Positions 39,870 to 53,578 are shown, counted from the first letter of the stretch. The stretch: 64,000 nucleotides of DNA from Loxodes magnus (GCA_946699065.1 CAMPDV010001517.1:46881-110880), one strand, 5' to 3'. Numbers and translations are program-made. The notes: a model not told the origin generated them from the letters alone.

Positions 39870-42800
39870 TTAACATTTAGTTAATTTTAATTTAATTTTC
39901 TTTAACTATTTAATTTTAATTACTTAATTCCAAGGTTAAATAACTTCTATTAAGCTATAAAACAATTTATTTGAATATAAATCTAATTAGATTAATTATA
40001 ATGCTAGTATGTCTTTATTTGATTCTATTCATTTATACACTACTTATTTATTTTATTTCTCTTTTGAGCACTACTAGTCTAGTAGTGTTATAAACCTCTA
40101 TAAACTTTCTAAGTGCAAATATTTTAGCACTTAAATCATCAACCAACAAAATTTAAATAAATAAACAATATTATTTCTGATTATTTTAGCTAAAGTCTAG
40201 CTTACAGCTTAGTTCAGTAATAATCTGATAAGGTTACAAATGCTTTAGTAGGAATATTTTAGTTTAATTGATTAAATAAATAGCGAGGATTTCTTCTTTT
40301 AATTTAGGGAAAATAAAATTCATAAATTTTATTAATTTAAAGCAAAATTTAAATTTAGGATAAATGAGAGCATATCTGACTTTTTATCTTTGGGTATGAT
40401 AAATTTAACTTATTAGAATGGAAAATATAACTCACATATATTTGATAACACGTATCTTAGCAATTGTTATGAATCAGCATAGATAAAAAAATTGAATCTA
40501 CTTATGAAAATAAAAAAAAGCTTTTATAAATAAACATTTTTCCTCTTTTCAGTCATAATTCAAGATACTTATACATTGAAAGTTTAAGTTGTTTAGCAAG
40601 CAAAAAATATATAACTATTTTATCTAATATAAATTAAGTTTTATTTAAAAGATTTATATATAGCTGAAAAATATAAAAACTAAAAGAATAATTATGGATA
40701 ATACCAATTTTTAAGATACAAATATATAAACTAGAAAATAAAAATAGGAAAAAGATAACCTTAATTGATTTATTCAGGTTTAAATAAATAAAAACATTCG
40801 TTGGTTTCTAAATCTTTTTATAACTATTGCTTAAAGCTACGAATGATACATAAACTATACTCATATTATTTTTCTTAATTTCTTAATTAAAAAAATTTAT
40901 GTCTAGATATAAAGGAAGAAGGTCAATTTTGTCTCTATCTATTCTTATTATTTCAATTTTAAAATATAAAAGCTAAGTATTTATTAAATTTTTATCATTC
41001 ACATAATAATTATAAATGCTTGAATTTTTTTTCATATTTAAGGGTGTTTATTAAGCGACTTGGAAATATTTAACGTATGAAAACATTTTTAAATGCTTAA
41101 TTAAAAAATGATATTTCTATTTAATTAACTATAAAATATAATAGAAATTGTTGATACCTTTAATAAAATACATATAAGATTCCTTTTGTTTTTATTATTT
41201 TCAATTTTTCTCTTAATTGATATTAGAACTTTTTCTTATTGATAGCTCATATTTTTATCTATTTTTTTGTAAATGATTCATTGCTTTTCTTGAAATTCCA
41301 TGAAGTTAGATGAATAAACTTCATGCATACTTTTTTTCATTTCTTAGTTAGCTTATTAAAGTTTCTTAGTAGTTTTATTCTAATTATGGTTAAAAAAACT
41401 TTTGAGACTGGTTTTCTGCTTCATATTTTCTATAATTTCTCTGCATCTATGAATAATTTAATTTTCAGTTGATTAATTTTTGGCTTACTATTTAAAGCTT
41501 TTAATACTTGAGGAATAAACATAACTAGTATATTTATAAATAGAATCATCTCTTTTTTTAGTTTGCTTCTTCATTTAATTCTGATAGCCATAATTTTAAT
41601 ATTTTTGTATAATTCAAAGTAGATTTCTTAAATTTTTTTCAACAGCTAAAGTCGATTTACCATTTAGTTAGCTAACTTCAATCATACATGTTAAATATTT
41701 GCAAAATAAAAAAATTAATAAAATAAGCTTCTTTTTAATTTCCTCACTTTTAATTAAAGTCTATCTATTTTTATACCTTTAGTATACAAATAATTGAGTT
41801 AGTAATATTCATTGAATCACATAATTTAAATTATTTCCAACTCTTTTCTTTTTAAATTATTTGGCTTTAACTTTTTCTTTTTATACCTTAATTTAATTTG
41901 CTTTAATTAATTAGTAGTTTAATCCTTATCCTTGAACTAATATAATACGATAGATATTCATTTAGCTAGTTTAGAACTTTTTTAAATTTAAAGCTTTAAC
42001 TAATTTTTATTAGCCTTATTTCGATATAAAGCTATTTCTTAATATACCTTAACCATTAGTTTCTCTTTTTTAAAGGAATAAGAATAAAGAAAATGACTAT
42101 AGCTATTATACTTCATATTCTATAATTTTTAAATTTAGCCTAGATAGATTTATATCTTAGTTAGTCAATCAATACTTAGCTTCTTTATTTCTTTTATAAG
42201 TTTTCACTTAGTAAACTACCTATTTTTCCTTTTTATTAGCTTGCTTCTATATTTGTTCTAAAATAACCTTTTCTCATCTTTTTAAAGACTTCAGATATAC
42301 AAAAATTATCTAGGTATTCTAATTTTTAAATTCCACATCCTAGATAGTAAGTTTAATAAAATAAAGAAATATGCTTATATTATTAGGTGATTTAAAGGAA
42401 ATCAGCTATATTAGATAATACATAAGAAAGTGAGATATGCTACATAATTATTTTAAAATAGACGAATTTCTTACTAGCAAAGAATGGTTGATTTAACCTT
42501 TTATTAACTAATTTATTTTTAATTAGCTTGTTTAAATATATTCACCATACTAAAGAATAAACATAACCATATATAAACACAACCTAATATTATTATTATA
42601 ACAGATAAGATTCAGAGATTATACCCTTCGATTGCTAATTTTAAATCTAGTTACCTATTTTTGTAAATATTAGGAAATATTTTTATTCCAAGGATCAGTT
42701 TAAAGGAAAAATGGTACTAGAAATAATTAAGTTATTTAAATCTAAATTTTATAGATATGCTTATTTTATTAAAGTTGCTTTAGTCTACTCAAATAAAAAT

Positions 42801-43984
42801 TATAGACAAGAAGCTTTAAAATTATATCTATTCTATATCTAGCAAGTTTACCTTAGTTTTCTTCCTTAGTTATTTAAGTAAAATACTTTATTTCTTTTTA
42901 ATACATTTCTACATTAATTTTTCTTTCATTTTAGCTTATTTATCCTTAACTTTCTTATCAAGGAATAATCTATTTTATAGATTCTCTTTTATTGTAAGAA
43001 GATTAATTTACTCCAAGCTAGTTCGTTTTCCAAATTTGAAAGGAAAGCAAAAACTTCAAATTTTGGAAAATAAATAATAAAAATCAAATTTTTTCTATTT
43101 TTCTGGATTTTGCTTATGATGCTAAAAAGCTTAAAATTGTAGATCAAAAGAGTAAGTTTTTTCAGAATGGCTAAAATTTATAAATATTAAAATGGATTTA
43201 TCATAAAAAGGATTAAAATAAGATCTAATCTTAAGAGTAAGCTTTCTAGTTTACCCAAGAAGGTATTTAAATCAATAATTGTCAACTTTAATAAAATTAG
43301 CTTTAGCATTTTTAAGGGTTTAAAATCTACTTTATTAGTTAAAAGTCTGAACATTAAGAAATTGTTAATAATAAATTTGGAAATTAAAACTCTTTATACA
43401 AAAAAGCTTAGTCGGTTCTTAAAAACCTATAAATATTATTCAACTCAAAAATAAAATTAAAATGATAGTAACTTGGTATTTTTCATTCCCAATAGACAGA
43501 AGCTTTTATAGCTTTACAAAGCTTATTTAAATTAATTGAAAGCTTCTTATTACAATATTTAAAGACTTTATCTTTATAAAATTTTATTAAACTCTTCTTA
43601 ATTAGAAAGGGAATCGTTTCTAAAATTGGATATCAATCTTTGCTTGATTATTAAAAATCTTCAGCTTTCAACCGAGACTTTTCAATCAAGTACACTGAAA
43701 CTTGAAACTCTGATTAGATTAACCATATTTATATGGGCATTTTATTTCAAATATACAAAAGGAAAAATAATAAAGAGACTTATCAAAAATAAGTGAATCC
43801 AATCAAGTGTTTAAGGTATTTATAATATAGAATTTTAAATTTTCAGACTATATAATAAATAATTAATAGTTTAAAGGTATTTTATAAGAGTAAAAGGCAA
43901 ATCTAATAAAGAGATTATAACATATTTTGTTACAATATAAACATTTTATTTATAAGCTGTTTAAAACTAATTAATTATAAAAAC
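39870..43984. other. AT-rich stretch, mirror of 7599-11722
   Basis: No supported gene, RNA or repeat beyond the arm duplication itself. Confidence 0.5.
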
Positions 43985-45266
43985 ATGAAACATTTCAAGA
44001 TGCTTCTAGCTATCTTTTTATTGCTTCTTTCTATTCAAAAGTCAAGAGCTTGTAGTAAAAATAAAAAAAGCTGTGGTGGTACATGTTATTCTCAAAATGA
44101 CTAAGTTTGCTTAGTTACTGCTAATTGTCTTAATCCAGGAAGTAATTGTGGATTATTATGTTCAAAAGGCTAATTTTCATGCAAAGACAAGTGTTACAAA
44201 AAAGAGGAATAATAATGTTTACTTACTAAAAGCTGTGATTAACTACCTGAAACTTGTGGATTATTATGTAGTTTAGATGAAAAAGTATGCAATGGAAAAT
44301 GTTATAATACAAACACTTAAGATTGCTAACTAGATATAAATTGTCCTTTGCAAGGATATGATTGTGGAAAAATTTGCTTAAAGGGAGAAAAAACATGTGG
44401 GGGGGGTGTGCTATGATCCTTATCAAAAAATTTGTCATAATAATGCTTATTGCAATGAAGCAGGAGTAAAATGTGGTACATTATGCAATATTGATGAAAA
44501 ATTATGCAATGGAGTTTGCTACAATAAAAATTAAAAAAAATGCTTAGGAAGTATTAACTGTGCTGAAGGAAGTTCTATGTGTGGAATATTATGTAATAAT
44601 GATGAGAAATCATGTGGTGGAATTTGCTACAATGAAACTTAAAAGGTATGCTTAGGAAATAGTGACTGCAAAGAAGGAAGTTCTATGTGTGGAACACTAT
44701 GCAAAATTAATGAAAAATTATGCAATGGAGTTTGCTACAATGAAAATTAAAAAAAATGCTTAGGAAGTTTTAACTGTGCTGAAGGAGGTTTTATGTGTGG
44801 AAAATTATGTAATATTGACGAGAAATCATGCGCTGGAATTTGCTACAAAGAAACTTAAAATGTATGCCTAGGAAATAGAGACTGCTTTGAAGGAAGTTCT
44901 ATGTGTGGAACACTATGCAATATTGATGAGAAATTATGCAATGGAGCTTGCTACAATAAAAATTAAAAAAAATGCTTAGGAAGTTTTAACTGTGCTGAAG
45001 GAGGTTTTATGTGTGGAATATTATGTAATATTGACGAGAAATCATGCGCTGGAATTTGCTACAAAGAAACTTAAAAGGTATGCCTAGGAAATAGTGACTG
45101 CAAAGAAGGAAGTTCTATGTGCGGAACACTTTGCAATATTGATGAGAAATTATGCAATGGAATTTGCTATAAAGAAAATGAATAAAAATGTACCACCACT
45201 GCAAACTGCTAAGATGCTGGACAATCATGTGGAAAGTTATGCAAGTTTGGTTATACTTTTTGCTGA
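43985..45266 (+). pseudogene. Right-arm copy of the Cys-rich repeat gene, one-base shift
   Basis: ATG 43985 to the matching TGA at 45264-45266 spans 1,282 bases, one more than the left copy. The extra base is in a G-run (eight G here near 44399-44406, seven in the left copy near 7165-7175). It ends the frame about a third of the way in. Signal peptide and repeat units otherwise match the left copy with few substitutions, for example NDQVC for NYQVC. A homopolymer sequencing error would also explain this; otherwise the copy is newly broken. Confidence 0.7.
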
Positions 45267-48200
45267 TTTAATTTAATTTTACAATTTAAAATTCTTTATT
45301 TGATACAAAATTTCTGAATCCTTTGGTAGTTATTTTATTTAAAGTTTTGATAAGCCAAAATACAAGCTTAATTAAGTAATAATTTTAATTACTTAGAATT
45401 AGCAATTAACCTCTCCAAGCTAAATCTCTTATAATTGCAATTAAATTCCTTTTTTCATATTTCTAAGTACTTTAGTTGATAAACTACTCTTATATCTTAG
45501 AAGTTATTCAAATAAGGATAGAATTTAATAACTTCTTTAAGATTGTAGTTCTAAGAGTAAAGTCTAGTAACGAAATTCGTTTAAAGATATTGTATTGAAG
45601 CTGCTGATATTTTTTATAAAAAGATTGGGTTTAGTAAGCGCTTGAAATGCAGCAATATATGCTTATTTAATTAGAGTATGTTTAAATATCTTTGTAGTTC
45701 TAATAGTTCATAAGTGATAATTTCTATAAATTATAAGGATAAAAAAACAGGTTAAAGAAACTAAAAAAACGAAAGCGAAATAAGAATCTAGAAATAAGAG
45801 TATTTTAGAGTGTAGTGTAAATATAGACTAAAAAGGTAAATATAGAAAGGCAGAATTTACTAGCATAATTATAATAAAAGGCTTTTTAGTTTGTTTTAGC
45901 ACAAAAAGGACTTAAAGGAATTCAAATGTAATCAAAATAAATACAATTATTCCAAATATTTTAAAATATAAGCTTAATTATCCTTAATTATAAGGCTTAG
46001 CAATTTAATTAAAACTAAAAAAAATTAGATTTTAGATGCAAGTATACAATAATAAAAAATGTTAAAGATTAAAAGAAGTTTGACAAAAATTACCTGAAAA
46101 TCCATAATAGTAGTCTAAGTTCCTCTTATTTTAATAAATCTTCAACCTGCAAATTAAGAGCGCTAAGAATCTAAGATACCCTAATAGGAAATTATTGCTT
46201 TTTAAGAGAATATTAAAAATAAAAAGTAGAGAAAGAAAATTTTTTATATGGAATGTCAAATATACACTTTGATGCTCCCATAAAAAATAAAAGAAAAAAA
46301 ACATATTAAAGCAAATTTTCTTAAAGCATAATTTATTTTCTTTAATTCCATTTTTGATTTGAATAAAGTTCTATCTCCTTAATAAAAGGAGATATAAATC
46401 AAATAGTATGAATAACTGCCTCATTAATAAATTATAACTCACCACATAAAATAAATTTTTTCGACAATTCCATAAATAAATAAATAATAATACCTTATAT
46501 CTTAAAAGCTGATGCTTGAATACTAAGTTTAATAACGAACTTCAAATAGCGTTTTATGATATTGCTTTCAATTAATATAATAGCTTATTTTATAAGCATT
46601 AAAAATAGTTCTCTGATCATTAGGATAAAACAGAGTTGAATCAGATAATTTTATCTAAATTTCATTTTTAAGTAAAATTAATTATGATCCAGTGTAAGCA
46701 AACTCTGCTAAATTTATCATGTTTCATTCTCTATTTGAAGAGCTTCAATTGATTTCTTATTTTTAATATTTCAAGCAGAAAAAATAGAAAAACTTGGAAT
46801 TAATCCAAGAAAATCCTCATATAGAGTGTTACTTTAAATATCCTTATTAATAATGTCTATTTCTTCTGGAATCTAACCAACTTTTCAAATAGATTGTCTT
46901 TTAGGAAATAAAAATAACGAAGTTTCTTTAAACATTTAGAGTTAATAATAAATATCTGCCTGCATTAATATCTCATTAAATCCATAAAGTATTAAGATCT
47001 TAAAAATAAACTGGCATTCTACTTTATACTTTTGGTGCCTTTTTGAAGAGCCATGAAAGAGCAACAGGAATGCTTATTGAAGAACATATTTGAATACTAT
47101 TTAAGTTTCTGACATCCTAATATATTATGAAATTATTCTTCTATCTATTAAAATAAAACTTTGGTGAAGTTCGATTCTTGAATAAATCTTAAAGCGCTTA
47201 ATCTCCTTATTAGTAACTTGGCATTATTCAATAAAAGAGGTAATTTAAGTTGCTAATTCTAAAAGTGTAATAAGTATTGAAAATGATATTCAGGAAATTT
47301 CTATTTAATAGGATTTAAATCTCTTGTTTAAAGCCTAGCTGATATATTTCAATTTCATATAATCAAAATTGAAGTCTATGTACTTATAATTAACTTAAAT
47401 AGCAAATCATTAACAATATTTAAATGAATTCTATTTGTTTTATCAGTTCTTATGATTAACTATAAATAACTGATCGAAATCTATTAGTCTCACATAAAAT
47501 AAACTAGACTCTTTCTAAAGAATTTTAACCAAATTTATTGACTAAGAATATCTTAGTTAATTGAACTTTAAGGCTTGGTTTTTATAACTATGTTGAGTAT
47601 TTTATAAAGAAATCGTTAAGCATGATCTATTTATTCAGATAATTAGATAAAAGTTTTAATCAATAAGACTCAATTTTATGGAATTATCTATATAAGTAAA
47701 GATTTATAAGAAGTTAGCTTCAGTCTATTAAACTTACTTCTATAGGAATTTTTTAGTCATTTTATGCTATTGATTTTAAACTTCAATCATCCCTTTACCT
47801 GGATTAATAGTTAAAAAGCTTGCATTAGAGTTTTAAAGATTACATTCAAATGTCACTCTACAATTTATATAACTGAATAGTGATAAATATTGGGATTGTT
47901 AGATTTAATGTTTATATCCTTCTACTCAATTATTTTAACATTATTATAAAGTTAGAATTCTAAGATAGTTTAAAACCTCAAGTCATAATCATGAAAAGAT
48001 AAGCTTTGTTTATTACTTTTTTTAATAAGGATTTAGTTTATGAGATAAAGTGAACTACTGTATGATAAAAATAAAGTGTTAAGTCTAAAAATTTCGAAAT
48101 CTTTCTCTCTATTAAATTAAAGAATGCCTTCTTTAATTTTTCCTTTAAAAAGCTATAACCAGCTATATCTTAGAAAATCAAAATGAATTTACTATAAACT

Positions 48201-50166
48201 TTTTCTATCCTAACTGATAGAAAAATATTCGCAAGCTATGAATTAAAATTTAATCTAACCAAAATAGTTAAAATATCACATCTCCTTTTACTTCTCCATA
48301 TCAAATATGCTTCTTTTTGGTTTCCTTGATTAGAAATAAAATTATTTAATTTTCGCTATAAAATATGCCTTATTTACTTTATTCCTTTAATCATTTATTG
48401 TTTAATGATTTCTTTATATTAATTAATTATATAACCATGCTCAATAAATCTCCTTTTTCAGATACATAAACACTTGATCCTCTTTATATAAAGCTTTTGG
48501 GGTGATTTAACCAAATTACACTTTATTAATATTAAAACGCATGGAGATGAAGAATATTTGGAATTAAAAGCAGTTATGTTATGATAGGAATCTCTGGTTT
48601 CTTCTATTTTCTATTTTTTCATATTTATGTGATACATTTAAAAAAAGCATTCCCACATAGACTAAAATTATTTTCAGGGAAATATCCGATTCCAATTAAT
48701 GTAGTTTATTAGATTTTTCTACTTTCATAATACAATCATTATAGCTTGCTTTTCTATTCATATTGACTAGTTTCAATATAATCCTGGAATATTAAGAACT
48801 AGCTGACTAATTTAGAAAAACAATTGTTAAAGGAAGAGAATCAATAGAATAAAGAAAAGCAACTTATATTGAAATTAAAAAAGGGAGATAGTAATAGAAA
48901 TAAGTTGGTTTATGTTAACCATTATACTTAGAAGTTTAAAAAGCTTCCTTTCATTTAATTAATAACCTTCTGTTGCTTCATTTCTTAATAAAGCTAAGCA
49001 AAGGTATTTTATATGATACATCAAATATCTGCTTGCTTAATTTAAAAAGCAATGCCTTCTTACTAAAATAAAGGTTACCAAAATTTGCTATCAAACTACT
49101 TTAGAGCATTTCAAAAGTTTCTACAACTGCCTAGTAAAATAAAGTATTGCACTACTTTCTAGAAATAAATATATACTAATAATTTGAAAGCTACTAGCAA
49201 CTATAATTTCCTTTATATAGTCAATTGCAAATTTGATTTACTAATAGAAAAGTTCATTACATTTAGCCATTTTTAATTATTCCAAAATAAAGAAAATTTT
49301 AATTCCAAAACTAGGATAATTGATCTCTAACTGAGAGTAGACAAATCCCTTTTTCTAAACCTAAAATATTAATTTTAGTCTTTTCTTTTATTAAAAATGA
49401 CTGATATAACTATAAAGAAAAGCGAAATTATATTTATTTTGTAAAACCTAAAAAGCAAATATACTAAATATAAATATTTAAGAGTTTTATTTATATAAAA
49501 GTTATTTAAGCAAAAGGAATAAAAAGCAAGGACATTCCAAAGATTATTATACATTGAACAAATTTTATGACTAAGATTTTATTCTTAAGTATTAAGCTTC
49601 ATCATTCTGAGAAATGTGGAGATTTATTATCTATTATTTAAAATATTTAAACTACAACTTCTCTAGCATTTTTCTATATCTGGGTGTCTGGTTCGTTTTA
49701 TAACATGAGCCTACAGCATATTATCTATTATAAAGTTATAATTCATAATGAATGGCTTTTAGAAAACTACATATGCTTAGAAATACAAAGGACCTACTAT
49801 TTAGAATAGTTTTAAAAGTTCTAGTAGTGAAGATATATCTATTCGTTAGTTAATTCCTTTTGGCATTTACTAAAATTCCTTGAATCTAAGTTTAGTAATC
49901 AAATATTACTTTAGATCATTTCCTAAAAATCTTAAGATTTAACCAAAATACACTCTAATATACTTTTATTAAATCACTTAATTAAGATACTTCAAGGATA
50001 TGTAACTGACTATTAGGATTTTTGAATAAAGCTAATTAAATAAATCAAAAAATATTAATAAAAGGGATAGCCATTAGTAGCATAATTAAAAGACCTAGCA
50101 TTTAAATTAATTAAATGAACTAAGGTTAACCCATTTTCATTAGATTATCTCTTAGCTTATAATTAA
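45267..50166. other. AT-rich stretch, mirror of 1408-6317
   Basis: No supported gene. Around 49748 a plus-strand ATG begins a polar Ser-rich frame (MNGFQKTTYAQKYKG) of about 75 codons that could be the N-terminus of the following RING gene, but the frames do not join. Confidence 0.4.
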
Positions 50167-50745
50167 ATGGATCAATAATTTAAATGTAATTAATGCTAGT
50201 AGTTGCTAGATACTTAGGACAGAATACCTTTACTATTAGATTGTAACCATAATGTATGTAAGTATGTAGTGAAATTATGATTTACTAGAACTAAACGATA
50301 AAATGTCCTGCAGATCATATAATATATTAAATATAACTAAATGATATTCCTCAAAAAATAAACTTCTAGTTAGTAGATTTAATTTAGCAAAAGGATTTAT
50401 ACTTCTTCAAGAACCATAAAAAATAGTAGAACTAAAGAAAGACGGATTTCATAAAGATGAGTAGATGATGACCTTTTAAAAATAAATTTAGCAAGAAATG
50501 GAAAATAGAAAAACCTAGAAAAGGAAACTAATTAATTCCAAAATTAGAATTATAAAAATTAAGAGTAACATACTGAACAAATGAAGATGGAATAAAAGCT
50601 GCAATTTTCAGACTAAAAGGCGTAAGAATTATAAAAAGTCTTAAAAATTTTATAATTAGCAAAAAAGACCTGCAATCATAGAGCAATTAACCGTGAAATA
50701 AAGTTTAGAGTGTATCAAGTAATTAATCTCAGTCTTAATAATAAG
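50167..50745 (+). pseudogene. RING-type zinc-finger reading frame, right-arm copy, broken
   Basis: ATG 50167 begins MDQQFKCNQC; DCNHNVC follows with its last Cys near 50255. The second half, IKCPADH with a downstream LNDIPQ and LVDLIQQK helix typical after RING fingers, is near 50305-50400 in another frame. A Lys/Gln/Glu-rich coiled-coil-like stretch leads up to the EF-1alpha-like gene on the same strand. The shift between the two metal-binding halves is shared with the left arm, so it is older than the arm duplication. If functional, it would be an E3-ligase-type protein. Confidence 0.5.
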
Positions 50746-50765
50746 AATAGCAATAAAAATTTCTT

Positions 50766-52088
50766 AAACGAAAGCCTAATATTAATTTAGTAATTATTGT
50801 CAGGCTGATGCAGGAAAAACGACTGTTTTATCAAGTATAAAAGAAAAACTAGACAACAAAGATAAACTCATTAAGTAACAATAAAAAATCTAAATTAATT
50901 AAAGTACTTTTAAGTATGCGTGAGTTTTAGATAAATTTTAATCTTATAAAATCTTACTTATAATAGTGATGCTAATAGCTCTTTTGATAAATTAGAAACT
51001 TCATAATATTAATATTCTATTGTTGATGCTGATGGACATCGTGATTTCTTAAAAAGTACTATTTATCGCATTTTTCTGGCAGATGTTTCAATTCTTATAA
51101 TAGCAGCAGTTTCTACTGAATTTGAAACATGTTTTTCAGATGGATAAACAAAATTGCATGCGCTTCTTGCTTATACATTTGGAATAAAATAAATAATCGT
51201 TGGAGTAAACAAAATGGATGATAAGTAAGTAAATTATAGAAAAGATAGATTTGAAAAAATCTAAAATCAACTAAGAATTTATTTGAAGAAAGTTGGTTAT
51301 GATCCAAATAAAATTACATTTGTTCCTATTTCAGCTTTAGAAGGAGATAACTTAATTGAGTTATCCAATAATATGAATTGATATTAAGGACAAATTCTAT
51401 TCTAGTGTTTAGATTCGGTTATTCTACCTAAAAGACTAATTGATAAACCTCTTCGCATTCCTCTTTTAGATGCTTTTAAAATAGGAGGTATTGGAACTGT
51501 TCCAATAGGAGAAGTTAAAGCTGGAGTTTTATAAAAGACATAACTGTAACTTTCGCTCCTGTGGGATTAACTTCTGAAGTGAAATTTATAGACTTTTATC
51601 ATTAAGAATTAGAAGAAGCAGTTCCTGGTGATTTTATAGGATTTAATGTAGAAGGCTTATCTGTTAAAGATATAAGGAGAGATTTTGTTTGTGGAGATGC
51701 AAGAAACGATCCACCTTAAAGTGTAAAGTCATTTGTTGCTTAAGTGATAATTTTAAACCATCCTGGTAAAATTAAGAAAGGCTATTGCCCTGTAGTAGAT
51801 TGCCATACTTTTAATATAGCTTGCAGATTTGAGGAACTGAAATAGAAAATAAATAGGTGTACAGGTGAAGTAATAGAAGAGCAACCTACATTTTAAAAGA
51901 GTGGAGAAGCTGGTATAGTGAGATTAGTTCCAACAAAACCTATGTGTGTTGAAACATTTTAAAATTACCCTTCTTTAGGAATATTTTCAATAAGAGATAT
52001 AAGACAAATAATAGGTGTAGGAATAATAAAAGAAATAGAAAATGTATAACCTAGTGAGGAAATATAGAAAACCTCTAGAAAAAAATAA
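50766..52088 (+). pseudogene. Degenerate EF-1alpha-like translational GTPase, full-length copy
   Basis: All three EF-1alpha domains can be followed: [114 protein letters not shown] and the C-terminal strand IIGVGIIKEIE. Conserved Trp positions in KYAWVLD (50921) and MNWYQG (51379) are TGA. The frame changes three times: after NLVII, after WVLDK, and between GVL and DITVTF; the G2 effector region is lost. Length and C-terminus (EEIQKTSRKK) match the family, and a TAA at 52086-52088 sits where EF-1alpha normally ends, with AT-rich sequence after it; the first in-frame TGA is at 52176. Probably an old pseudogene of a paralogue rather than the main EF-1alpha gene. Confidence 0.8.
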
Positions 52089-52339
52089 AAAATTAAATTA
52101 AATTTTAATTTAATTTAAAGCTTAAATTTGATAATTTTCATTACATCTTCAATTTTTTTAAATCACAAATTATTATGATTAAATCTAAAAGTCTTGATTT
52201 GAAGTAATTTTAAAACCAATGTAGTTAAAAATAAATTTAATGGAGAGTATATTTTTAATTAAAAAAAATCAAAATATTTTTACTAAGAAAAATTAAATTA
52301 AATTAACCTTTAAAAAAATGGCTATAAATTACTAAAAGT

Positions 52340-52371
52340 ATAATAATAATAATAATAATAAATTATAATGA
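52340..52371. repeat. TAA trinucleotide microsatellite
   Basis: About eight consecutive TAA units just downstream of the EF-1alpha-like gene and upstream of the GC-rich repeat element. Confidence 0.9.
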
Positions 52372-52473
52372 TTCCACCTAACAATCAGGTTCATCACTTA
52401 AAGTTTGTTAGGTTTGTTAAATATTCCCATTTCCAGTCGTCTTTTAATATTTTTTTATTAAAAATAATTTAAT

Positions 52474-52752
52474 TTAAATAGTGGATCTTGTCCTAAAGAT
52501 TATGAGAAGAATTTCCCAAAGATGAACTGACTGAGAAGTAAGCTTTCTAAATGTTGGGCCAGATTTATCTCCTCATAATAGGTTGGAAATTTAACTGTAT
52601 TTGTCTGTTGGCGTTCTGTGCTTTGGAGAATTGGAACTGCAACCTTATCCATAATAGAAGAGAAAATGCTATGGGAATATTGGGATTTAAAGAGATTTAA
52701 AAATTGACATTTTTTAAAGAGATGCGCTTTTGAAGGGCTACGCACTTTATAA
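52474..52752 (-). repeat. GC-rich dispersed element, copy 1 (reverse strand)
   Basis: On the reverse strand it starts ATTATAAAGTGCGTAGC, continues with CTCTTTAA about 25 bases later, and ends in a small hairpin (GGAcaagaTCC) followed by ACTATTTAA. The internal segment CCAACCTATTATGAGGAG matches copies 3 and 4. About 279 nt. It lies downstream of a coiled-coil reading frame on the same strand (52790-53190) and may be the tail of the same mobile element, or an independent SINE-like unit. Confidence 0.6.
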
Positions 52753-52789
52753 TGACATTTTTTGTTGACCATTTCTTTCTACTTCTATT

Positions 52790-53190
52790 GTTATTGTTAT
52801 GATTAATTGTTTTTATTTTGAGAAATTTTCCAAAGGCATTAAGGTCTCCTTCTTAGGTCATTAGTTTCAATTATATTTTCTCTGCAATTTCAAGTTTTTC
52901 CATCAGTCTCTTATTATATTTCTTCAGCTTTTTACCTCTTCCTGCGGTCCAGCATCACTTTTATCAGCTAATCATAGATATTTATTGTTCTATGGTGAGA
53001 TTCTAGAGTTCCTAGCCATAATACATTTAATCTATTTTCAAGGCTTTTCTTCAGAAGTGGAAGATTCGATTTGATGGATGACCTTTTTTGATTCCCTTTT
53101 CCTAGTCAGAGCCTTTTTAGTATTTCGTTAACTCCTTCCTTTTTGGAGCGCTAAAAATTCCGATATTTTGGTTTGTGATTCCATTTATTT
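52790..53190 (-). CDS. Charged coiled-coil reading frame, interrupted
   Basis: On the reverse strand an ATG near 53186 opens MESQTKISEFLALQKG. A second frame carries a basic stretch, three or four TGA codons at plausible Trp sites (WQKWCWTAGRGKK) and a clear coiled coil (KRLMEKLEIAEKIQLK). The two frames do not join without a shift. GC is above background, as in the repeat element next to it. No family is certain; a mobile-element ORF is the likeliest origin because of the adjacent dispersed element. Confidence 0.35.
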
Positions 53191-53578
53191 AAAAAAAATC
53201 AATTAATAATAATTCGTTTTATCGAATTAATATATAGTTGGCTTTTTTTATTTGTAACTAAGTATTATGCTAAACAATCTTATTATCTTTTATTGATAAT
53301 TTACATAAAAAATAGTGAATTTTCACTTTCTTTAGTTGAAAAAAAATGTTTTTCGCACCAAGATTCTTTAATTTTTTTAATTTAGATTTTTTGATTTTTA
53401 GCATCATAACACAAAAATAATTTTCATTTTATAGAAATGTAAGTAATGTACTTTTTTAAATATATTATATATAAAATATTTTAGTATTTAAACCTTAAAA
53501 AATTGTAGAATTTTTTCAAGAAAATTTGCTAAATCAAAATAATTAGAAAGAAATAATAAAAAATTTAAATATTATAGA

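Larger units (their letters stand above)
33817..51573 (-). repeat. Right arm of giant inverted repeat
   Basis: This is the reverse complement of about 1-18027. Its inner edge falls inside kinase domain 3 of the left-arm gene: similarity stops at a short TTTTACAC end near 33817. Beyond that, 33656-33816 is unrelated sequence after the spacer kinase gene. The outer edge is at or beyond 51573, since the left arm runs out of window there. Base substitutions, homopolymer changes and a deletion separate the arms, so this is not an exact fold-back copy. Confidence 0.95.

Noticed and set aside
1-51573. Treating the palindrome as a plain assembly or amplification fold-back
   Set aside because: Arms differ by real base substitutions (for example amino-acid changes in the Cys-rich and EF-1alpha-like copies) and a deletion. 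An artefact cannot be excluded for the junctions without reads, but identical copying is ruled out.
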